Positions 7,237-13,062 of a stretch of 13,062 nucleotides of DNA are shown in pieces. A program made the translations under genes and the position numbers. This DNA comes from Dunaliella salina (Eukaryota; Chlorophyta; Chlorophyceae; Chlamydomonadales; Dunaliellaceae). The stretch lies in contig MU069776.1 of NCBI GenBank assembly GCA_002284615.2, forward strand, positions 223,293-236,354, read 5' to 3'. Numbering within the stretch: position 1 is the stretch's first letter; every line of letters begins with the position of its first letter. The notes beneath the pieces are model-generated. The model was not told where the DNA came from and did not search any database. It saw nothing but the letters and a program-made list of their open reading frames with translations.

Positions 7237-7650
7237 TGGAGGACATGTGCACACACAGATGGCAGCTGCCTTGCCCATAACGGTAAGCAAGAGATTGGAG
7301 CAGGCGTCTACTGCCCTTCCACTGACAGCAAGAACTTTGTAGAACCTAACAATGCTGGGATTACTAAAACCATCACAAGAGCTGAATTAGCAGCAATTGC
7401 TGCTGCTATCATCACCAAATATGCAGATATTGCATCAGACAGCCTCACCTCTTTCAATCAAATACGTAAACAGCTTCTCTATCCTGAAAGACACCTGAGG
7501 CACATCCAAGGAGACGTCCTTAAAATGATTTCTTCGCTCATTAGAGACTTCCATACCAATATTCGAATTTACAAAGTGAAGTCCCATGCTGGCATCGCTG
7601 GAAATGAATGTGCAGATGCTATGGCAAAACATCAAGCAAAGCAAGCCCAG
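7237..7650 (+). CDS. RNase H domain of copy 1 (within the open frame 6694-8073)
   Basis: The frame opened by the ATG at 6694 stays open for 459 codons and contains a full type-I RNase H signature. Counting from that ATG these are TDGS (Asp189), TRAELAAI (Glu231), ASDSLTS (Asp249), KVKSHAG (His298) and GNECADAMAK (Asp308). The four acidic residues coordinate the two metal ions that cleave RNA in RNA-DNA hybrids, and the histidine is the usual catalytic loop residue. The domain would remove the RNA template during element DNA synthesis. It is the only domain of copy 1 with an undamaged frame. Beyond about 7745 the frame leaves the element's true frame, and the last part (7899-8073) is hAT-like insertion sequence, so the 459-residue product is not a natural protein. 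6694 is an internal Met and not the original start. Confidence 0.85.
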
Positions 7651-7898
7651 AACTGCGTGGCAGACACCGATTTCCCTGGTGCAGGTCCTGCTGGAAATCC
7701 ATTTACATATATTTTCTGGTCAGCCAAGGAGGAAAGAGTGCATGCTGCAGGCACATCTACAAGTTCACCACCAACCCACAAGCTCACCCATCTCCCCAAT
7801 ATCAAGATGCTCTCAGGTTCCACATGCATTCCAAACACAAGCTTGGATATGCCAATGCCAGCTACTACTCTTACTATCAAAATTTATTACGCAAGTAG

Positions 7899-8605
7899 CA
7901 GGAGGGTAAAAAAAAAAAAAAAGTGCCGGATATACCCGCAAAATTCTGGGCCGCAGGCCCAAAAGGACCACCCCACCCCCCAGCCCCACCTTCCCTTGCT
8001 CCATTCCAGACAAAAAGGATACCAATCTGCTCCTTTTCAAATTCCCTATCCATCTGCATACTTAGGGAAGTGAAAGATTGACTTGCAGCAGAGTTATGGG
8101 GCAAAAACTGAGGAGCGGACGCCTATGCAAGCCTGCCCTTCTGGGCACCCACAACTGGCCTGCAAGTCCTCCAAATAGCCTTCTGACTTTGCAGTGCAAG
8201 GAATTATTATACATTGCCACTACCATGAAAGTTTGGATTTGTTTGCTGCATGCTTGCCGTCACACCCCCCGCAACCCACACCCATGCCCATGTGGCATTG
8301 ACTCTATTCCATGCACAGAGACCCCCCAATTTGCCCAATTTCCTCAAAGAGGGTGCCAATGGACAGCTCTCAAGCTCAGGATTCTGAAAATATATTTAGA
8401 ATTTCGAGAGAGTGCCCCAGAAAAAAAACTGGAGGGGGGGTCCCAAAAACTCGGAACCCCCCTCAGGGACCACCCACCCCCCACCCTCTCCGATTGGTCC
8501 CATATATACACCAATCGATAGCTCTCAATCTCAGGATCCCGAATATATAGTTTTTTATAAGGACTTGCCGGGGGTCTCCAAAAGTTATGCTAACTGGGGC
8601 CTCCT
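7899..8605. mobile_element. hAT-like non-autonomous insertion inside copy 1
   Basis: The retroelement is interrupted between two copies of GCAAGTAG (7891-7898 and 8606-8613). The insert begins CAGGAGGG and ends GGCCTCCT, with G and CAAGTAG following, giving a short terminal inverted repeat CAGGAGG. An 8-bp target duplication with CAG-type termini is characteristic of the hAT superfamily. Inside are a run of 15 A (7908-7922), a GGGCC-gca-GGCCC hairpin (about 7948-7960) and an imperfect internal duplication (about 8355-8450 and 8511-8590, sharing AGCTCTCAA-x-CTCAGGAT and GGGGGTC-x-CCAAAA). No transposase is present. Removing the insert and one duplication rejoins LLRK to the DKKISNAF block, leaving one base of frame difference. 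Confidence 0.7.
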
Positions 8606-8609
8606 GCAA

Positions 8610-9551
8610 GTAGATAAAAAAATCAGCAATGCCTTCAGAAATATGCCCAACATCTCTGTACCCATGAAGCGTACCATCCTGCAGTACCGCACGGGCACCC
8701 TCTACAATCAAAAACATGCAGTGCGTTTCAAAAAGTCAACTGATCCATCTTGCCCCCTCCCAGGCCGCCATCATTTGGACAGCGCACTACACATGCTCTC
8801 AGGCTGCCAAAACCATGTCATCTCCAACACGAGAACTGAACGCCATAACATTGCAGGCAGAATGATTACAAAAGCACTCAGCAAATGCCCTGTAAGGGCA
8901 GGCCTAGTATACATAGACATAGGAAGCGATTTTAAGCTTGCTCAACACAACCTCCAACTCCCTACACATGCTTCAAACAGAACTTCACCTGCTAACTTCT
9001 TCCCTCGTAGCCTTCCAGAGAGGAAGGCTCGACTCCAGTCGACCAGATGCTGTTTTGATCACCCCTTTTTATACCAAACATACTTCAAACGGTGTTTCTC
9101 CTAACCATTCCCATCAGCTTTGCGCAGCTCCTCATGGAGGACCACCAGAACTAGCCGAATGAGGCAATGCCATGAACTTTATGCAAATGAACGTCATGTG
9201 CACCTAATAGAAATCAAGTTCTGTGAAGACACAAGGCCAGAGCATTAGTTCAACACGGCAAAGCAGCAGCATGCAGACCTTTGCAAACTTATGAACGCTA
9301 GAGCCGTTACAATTCACCCTGTCCTCCTGGGTGTAGGTGGAAAAATTTTTGCTGAGCATACCCTGAAGCCATTCAAACGACCAGGATTTGATCACCAGCG
9401 CGCCACGAAGCTTGCTCAACAACTGCATGCCCATTCTGTTCGACATGCCCATAAACTAGTCTCCACACGCCGTGCTATTGAAAGCAAGAATACTTCCCAC
9501 AGCCAGGTTCTGGAGCCAAGTGCTTCTAGTAACCCTCCAGATCCACATTAG
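8610..9551 (+). pseudogene. Copy 1 carboxy-terminal part: zinc motif and PD-(D/E)xK nuclease-like domain
   Basis: The frame reads DKKISNAFRN, MKRTILQYRTGTLYNQKHAV, then CPLPGRHHLDSALHMLSGC (8751-8807) and RTERHN. Element M has a clean C-x2-C-x7-H-x4-C here; copy 1 has lost the second cysteine. A one-base shift near 9010 and its reversal near 9115 bracket SSRPDAVLITP (Pro-Asp at 9043-9048). The tail continues ERHVHLIEIKFCEDTRP (Glu 9210-9212, Lys 9216-9218), a TAG at 9246-9248, AKQQHADLCKL, HPVLLGVGGKIFAEHTL and finally SSNPPDPH before TAG (9549-9551). PD, then E-x-K, then a helix with Gln/His, then a LLGVGG strand suggests the restriction-like endonuclease that nicks target DNA in R2-type elements. 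The spacing between PD and ExK (about 54 residues) is long for that fold. Confidence 0.6.
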
Positions 9552-9671
9552 CTTTCTCTTTTTCATACCTTTTGGTGAAGGGGGCTCATGGCTCTTTTTT
9601 GAGCCAATGTGTCTCTTTTTCCTTAATTGATAAAGGGAGAGTTTCTCTGCCTACGTAGTTTTTCTTTCTAC
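9552..9671 (+). other. 3' UTR of copy 1 with conserved hairpin
   Basis: After the final stop, 120 bp match the 3' region of copy 2 and then identity ends at TTTTTCTTTC. It contains TGGCTC-tttttt-GAGCCA (9589-9606), a 6-bp stem with a 6-base loop, preceded by another GGCTC. Copy 2 keeps the stem but has a different loop. 3' UTR structures in LINEs are recognised by the element's own reverse transcriptase, which would explain conservation. No poly(A) tail is visible. Confidence 0.6.
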
Positions 9672-10375
9672 CATCAGGACGACTGAGTTGTGTATTTGAT
9701 GGTTGTCTGGATGGAAACAGCCAAAGTGGAACACTTTGTTGGACAGTACTTGGAATTTCCGTCTCCAGGGAGCATAAGGTCCTCTCGGTATGGCATTAGA
9801 GGCGATGTGAGATCCAAAGTCTCCTTTGCTGATTGCTTCACTGCAGATGCTGAGTGCTTAATGTTGGCGATTTATGTTATTCTGTTTATCTGTGGGTGAA
9901 TGCATCTGAGAATGGTATGGGCGGTGCTATCAGGTGCACCACAAAGAGGGCAAAAAGAAGGCTCAGGGTAGCCACTGGAGCGTTTGGCAGGTTTGCCATC
10001 GTAAAGGGTGTCTGTTCAATATTCGAGGACATTGATCTGTTCTCTGATAACCACAGCTTTCATATGTCAGAAAGCATAACAAATTTTGGAATTGACAGTG
10101 GGGTAGTATTGGGCATTCTGAGCAGGTTCTTCCATTTTGGTAGCTATAAGTTATGAGGTTTGCCGTCCCAAATTTGTGCTTTTCACGCATTGTTTGTTCA
10201 AGTTTGTCTTACAGGTTTGAAATGCGCCAGTATTCTGTACGAGAGCTGTGTGCTGTGGCAGGTGCAGCAAGCCAACAGAGATGGAAGGATAGGGTTTCTT
10301 GGGGAAGCCTCATTCATGAGGCGTAAGCCCCTAGGTTTGCCTCCTTCCGCTAAAGCTCACACTTGGCTGCCCTGA
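9672..10375 (-). pseudogene. Element M, downstream part: minus-strand non-LTR fragment of a second subfamily
   Basis: Minus-strand pieces in shifting frames read LSFHLCWLA (near 10290), EYWRISNL, DKLEQTMREKHKFGTANL (about 10205-10150), REQINVLEY, TGA (10018-10016), TDTLYDGKPAKR, then CPLCGAPDSTAHTILRC (9952-9902), a textbook C-x2-C-x7-H-x4-C motif as found between the RT and nuclease domains of R2-like elements. AISKGDFGSH follows, and finally LSRPDG (Pro-Asp at 9678-9673). Each block aligns in order with copy 1 (MHSKHKLGYAN, ILQYRTGTLYN, the zinc motif, SRPDA) but with low identity, so M is a distinct, older subfamily. The TGA replaces the Arg of YRT and could have come from CGA. The fragment stops where the 3' end of copy 1 begins. 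Confidence 0.65.
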
Positions 10376-10378
10376 GCC

Positions 10379-10835
10379 ACCCAGCGCACCCCCCACCCTG
10401 AAACCCAGCATGTAGGCCAAGCAAAATGTTAGGATGAGCACTGAAGTGTCAGTTTAGTGTGAGAAGCCCTGTGCAAAGAGTTCTGGAACACCCCTGTCTG
10501 GTAGCTCAGCAGAAGGTGGCCAGCTTGGCCTGCCCAGTGCACTTCCCACCCTGAAACTTGACGTGCAGGCCAAGCAAACTTAACCAAGCAAACATGTGCT
10601 TTCGGGGGGGCAGATGGGGCTGTGTGCAAGGTGTTCTGGAAACGATTCCATAAAGAAGCTGAGCAGAAGATGGCCACCACAGCCCATGCAGCGCATCTCC
10701 CCGCCCAGAAAGTTGACGAGCAGGCCAAGCAAACTTATCCGTCAAAACATACGGGGGTGTTTGGCCGGGCGGTGCAGCGGTTGATGCCATCCAAAATGCC
10801 TCTGTTGATTATGGTAGGGATGCAAGTGTGCAAGG
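10379..10835. repeat. Tandem repeat, unit about 152 bp, nearly three units
   Basis: Units start at about 10379, 10532 and 10684, each with a CCCAGYGCAC- or CCATGCAGCGC-type start, then CCACCCTGAAAC or GCCCAGAAAGTTGAC, then GCAGGCCAAGCAAA(CTT). Units 1 and 2 continue to GTTCTGGAA(A)C and GCTSAGCAGAAGRTGGCC. Identity between units is moderate, so the array is old. The period is not a multiple of three, and the open frames crossing it switch frame from unit to unit, which argues against coding. It lies between the two halves of element M. Confidence 0.65.
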
Positions 10836-11010
10836 CCTGGCAACGCCAGCAAGCATGGCTAAGGTGTGCACATGGCATGCATTGCTGCAGGGAAGTTTGT
10901 CGAGGAATTGTGTGTCTCTGGTGCATGAGACCTCGTCCAGTTCAAGGGGAGAGTGCGCCAGCTGTATGGTTCACCCCAGAGTGAGAGGAGAACACTTGCG
11001 GCGCATAATA
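10836..11010. other. Spacer with no supported gene
   Basis: A 120-codon plus-strand open frame ending near 10984 crosses from the tandem repeat into this stretch. It has no recognisable domain and a Met/Cys/Trp-rich composition, and I treat it as chance. No other signal is seen. Confidence 0.35.
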
Positions 11011-11336
11011 GAATGCATGCATGAAACACCATGCAGGATGTATGCAGCAATCTTTATGCATCATGTATAAACATAGCATGCATCAATGTGCACAGCAATG
11101 CAAACAGTACTCCTGCAGCAATGTGCAGCCATGCATGCAGTAATCCACACAGCAATGCACACAGCCATGCATGCAGCGATGCATGCTGTAATGCGTGCAA
11201 GGCCATGCATGAGCAACAGGCAAAGCCAAGCATGCAGCAATACGCAGCATTGCATGCAGGCTGGTAATGCACACAGCCATGCATGCAGAGTTCATGAGCA
11301 ATGTTGCTCACGTGCAAGCCGAGCATGCTGCAGTGC
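11011..11336. repeat. Degenerate GCATGC / TGCATGCAG-rich array
   Basis: About 325 bp are filled with the palindromes GCATGC and TGCATGCA, alternating with CAGCAATGCACACAG-like links. A 23-bp piece starting AATGCACACAGCCATGCATG is repeated exactly at 11154-11176 and 11266-11288. Plus-strand translation gives Ala-Met-His strings and the opposite strand Cys-Met-His strings, as expected of simple sequence. It is probably a decayed minisatellite that grew by local duplication. Confidence 0.8.
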
Positions 11337-11511
11337 ACAAAGCAAGGCACGCCGGTAAAGCATTCACATTTGCTCGTGAATCATGGCATGCTCAGTGCTG
11401 TCATGGGCATTGTGGCTCTTGCAATTCAAGGGGGATTGTGACTGGAAGCTTCAGTCAGTGAGAGACTGCCTTCGCCAATTTTTCAGTGTCGCTTGTGACG
11501 CTTCCCCCACT
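11337..11511. other. Unassigned flank of copy 2
   Basis: The open frame of copy 2 extends back to 11383, and a weak position-by-position match to copy 1 (VACDASPTCELARHN against VYIDIGSDFKLAQHN) suggests element homology may reach about 11450. Earlier bases show nothing. The exact 5' truncation point is therefore uncertain. Confidence 0.3.
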
Positions 11512-12245
11512 TGTGAACTTGCACGACACAACCTCCAACTCCTTACACATGCCTCAAACAGGAATATACCTGAATACTTCTTTCCATGTACCTTCCAGAG
11601 AGGAAAAGACTCAAGTCGACCAGATGCTACTTTGATCACCCCTTATAATACCAAGCCTAGTTCTAGTGTTTCTCCTTTCCATTCACATCACGCTTTGCGC
11701 AGCTCCCCATGGAGGACCACCAGAACTAGCCACGTGAGGCAACCCCATGAACTACATGAGAACGAACGCCATGTGCATCTAATAGGAATCAAATTTCGTG
11801 AAGACACAAGGCCAAAGAATCAGTTGAATGCGGCTAAGCAGCAGCATGCAGACCTCTGTAAACTTATAAGCACTAAAGCTTAAACAATTCACCCTATTCT
11901 CCTGGGTGTTGGTGGAACTATTTATGTTGAGCACACTCTGAAGCAATTCAAACAACTAGGACTGGATCACCGACATGCCACTAAGCTTACTCAGCAACTT
12001 TATGCCCATTCTGTTCAATATGCACACAAACTTGTTTCCACACGTTGTGCTATTGAAAACAAGAGTACTTCCCACAGCCAGGTTCTAGAGCCAGGTGCTT
12101 CTAGTAACCCTCCAGATCCCCATTAGCCTGTCTTGTCTCTTTTCTTGTGGTGGAGGGGGCTCAGGGCTCTTTGATGAGCCAATGTGTCATCTCTTCCTTA
12201 ATTGATGCAGGGAGAGTTTCTCTGCCTAAGTAATTTTCCTTTCCT
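11512..12245 (+). mobile_element. Copy 2: 3' fragment of the same retrotransposon family as copy 1
   Basis: From LARHNLQLLTHASNR onward copy 2 follows copy 1 to the end. It has SSRPDATLITP (Pro-Asp 11620-11625), NERHVHLIGIKFREDTRP (11785-11793), AAKQQHADLCKL, then TAA at 11881-11883 where copy 1 has a Val codon. HPILLGVGGTIYVEHTL, YAHKLVSTR and SSNPPDPH follow before the terminal TAG (12124-12126). The 3' UTR (12127-12245) matches that of copy 1 and includes the hairpin. Apart from the single stop, the 200-residue tail is in one frame, so copy 2 shows the true frame that copy 1 has lost twice. In copy 2 the Glu of the E-x-K motif is Gly (GGA for GAA). It lies on the opposite strand to element M, which flanks it on both sides at a distance. 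Confidence 0.75.
12165..12180 (+). other. 3' UTR hairpin of copy 2
   Basis: GGCTC-tttgat-GAGCC forms the same 5-bp core stem as the hairpin in copy 1 (9590-9605), with the loop changed from TTTTTT to TTTGAT. Conservation of both stem arms with a changed loop is what a structural RNA signal would show, but two copies are too few to prove selection. Confidence 0.5.
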
Positions 12246-12249
12246 TTTC

Positions 12250-13062
12250 TTTGGAAGAAAAGAGTTTCTGCCAGGTTGTGTGAGGTGTCAGTCAGCTTCA
12301 TTAGGCAACATAGCTGCTAGTGGTGCAAGAGCATCTGTGCCTTTATTACCAAGGATGCAACTGTGTGATTTTACCTTGTAGAAGTGTATAGGGCCCGCTG
12401 TAGCACAAATGCAAGCTACGATCTCTTTGAGTAATGGTGCGTGTGAGTGCATGGACATATCCATGGGTTTGAGGATTTCTAATCTGATTCAATGCTGAAG
12501 AACTGTCAGTTGCAATTGAAGTGTGCCCTTGTTGTAGAGCTATCAGAATGGCTGCAAGCTCTGCTCTCTTAATTGTGTAAGCAGGTCCATGGCCCTTAGG
12601 ATTTATTGTGCAGGTGATTGTATCAGAGGTGAAAATGTCTCCCGGGTGAAAAAAGCCGCTCCTGCGTGCTGCGTATCCTTGTTGGCGGAGTACATGACAC
12701 TGCCATCTGTAAATGTTAGGTGTCACCAGTAAATATCAGATGTCACCAGTCTGGGATCTTTGCAGGGGTTGCAGGTATGATTGCACATCAGGTCTAATGG
12801 TTTTCTGTTTGCTGCAGACTTTGAAAGGCTGTGTGTGTGTCATGATGCAAAAGTGCAAATCTTTTCCTCCATGTGCTAGGCGCTTAGAAACAGAGGGAAG
12901 TGTTTTGTTTCTTTGCAATTTGTTGACTGCTTCTGAGGTGCCATTTCCATCCAGAAATCGCTCATTGTAAATCCTCCAGGCATTTTTGGTTATTAAGGAA
13001 GAGACTATGCTTTCCCTCATCGTTCCAAATGGCAATTAGCTGCATGTGTCTTGTATTTCTTT
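12250..13062 (-). pseudogene. Element M, upstream part: end of PCIF1-like region and RNase H domain (continues past window)
   Basis: On the minus strand the first block is LIAIWNDEGKHSLFLNNQ (about 13040-12990), which matches the AVWNT...LNN block of copy 1 and the AV-x-NT...LQN block of PCIF1. After a decayed linker comes RNase H in three frames: FTDGSVMYS (Asp at 12707-12705), TIKRAELAAIL (Glu 12561-12559), IATDSSSALNQIR (Asp 12507-12505) and LGNKGTDALA (Asp 12335-12333). All four catalytic acids are still readable, but frameshifts and linker stops make it dead. It ends around PGRNSF, which aligns with AGNPF just after RNase H in copy 1, next to the 3' end of copy 2. It is probably the same insertion as 9672-10375. 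Confidence 0.65.

Larger units (their letters stand above)
6632..9671 (+). mobile_element. Copy 1: 5'-truncated non-LTR retrotransposon (PCIF1-like, RNase H, zinc motif, nuclease domain, 3' UTR)
   Basis: The element starts abruptly inside the PCIF1-like region and runs to a 3' end shared with copy 2 (12245). 5' truncation is typical of target-primed reverse transcription. Domain order is PCIF1-like (6632-7010), RNase H (7240-7640), a conserved linker with MHSKHKLGYAN (about 7810-7850), a zinc motif (8751-8807), a nuclease-like tail (9034-9551) and a 3' UTR (9552-9671). It is inactive. Frame changes fall near 6766, 6850-6890, 7745, 9010 and 9115, there is a TAG at 9246-9248, and a 707-bp DNA element sits at 7899-8605. 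No poly(A) tail is present. The 3' end abuts element M on the opposite strand, at M's SRPD motif. Confidence 0.8.

Noticed and set aside
7908..7922. Run of 15 A as a retrotransposon poly(A) tail
   Set aside because: It lies ten bases inside the left end of an insert that has short inverted termini and an 8-bp duplication. A tail would be at an insert edge next to the duplication, so a DNA transposon fits better.
8078..8550. Plus-strand frames inside 7899-8605
   Set aside because: They lie in the hAT-like insert, have Pro/His-rich low-complexity composition and no transposase motif.
10622..10984. Plus-strand 120-codon frame
   Set aside because: It begins in the 152-bp tandem repeat, whose units change frame, and shows no domain or splice support.
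11031..11358. Several open frames rich in Met-His-Ala or Cys-Met-His
   Set aside because: These are translations of the GCATGC-rich array on both strands.
1..13062. tRNA, rRNA, CRISPR array, reverse transcriptase core (Y/F-x-DD)
   Set aside because: I looked on both strands and found no supportable instance. The retroelement copies are truncated downstream of where the RT would be.

Overview
The window reads as nuclear DNA of a eukaryote. It has GT-AG-type exon boundaries, AT microsatellites and minisatellites, and a dense pile of decayed transposable elements, with no bacterial-style operon, rRNA, tRNA or CRISPR array. The element proteins remind me of retroelement families in draft genomes of green (prasinophyte-type) algae. 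That is recollection rather than a search, so the taxon is a low-confidence guess. One ambiguous base (2061) suggests a draft assembly.

Layout. Positions 1-94 are an end of a DNA transposon with the terminus CCGTAGCGAC. Positions 97-340 are an AT microsatellite. Positions 414-1851 carry a minus-strand host gene: a first exon with an F-box-like stretch, an intron of about 1 kb, and a second exon ending at a perfect GTAAGT donor. Positions 1981-3160 are a complete PIF/Harbinger-like element (15-bp perfect terminal repeats, TAA target duplication). Positions 3169-3427 hold a spaced 47-bp direct repeat. Positions 3678-4325 are a complete CCGTAGCGAC element. Positions 4627-5162 are a long fold-back. 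Positions 5249-5414 are a possible minus-strand exon.

From about 5700 to the end the window is a graveyard of one lineage of non-LTR retrotransposons. There is a minus-strand fragment (about 5700-6585) and a 5'-truncated plus-strand copy (copy 1, 6632-9671, broken by frameshifts, a stop and a 707-bp hAT-like insertion at 7899-8605). There is also a minus-strand element of a second subfamily (M) in two pieces (9672-10375 and 12250-13062), and a plus-strand 3' fragment (copy 2, about 11512-12245) between them. The gap between the M pieces also holds a 152-bp tandem repeat and a GCATGC-rich array.

The most interesting point is the domain order pieced together from these copies. A region with ordered similarity to the PCIF1 (CAPAM, cap m6Am methyltransferase) domain comes first, with its NPPF catalytic motif replaced by CHPI or CRPI. 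An RNase H domain with all four acidic residues follows, then a C-x2-C-x7-H-x4-C zinc motif, then a C-terminal PD...ExK nuclease-like domain, then a 3' UTR with a conserved hairpin. No reverse transcriptase is visible; it should lie upstream of the truncation points. Every copy here is broken, so this is a fossil record of the element and not an active one.
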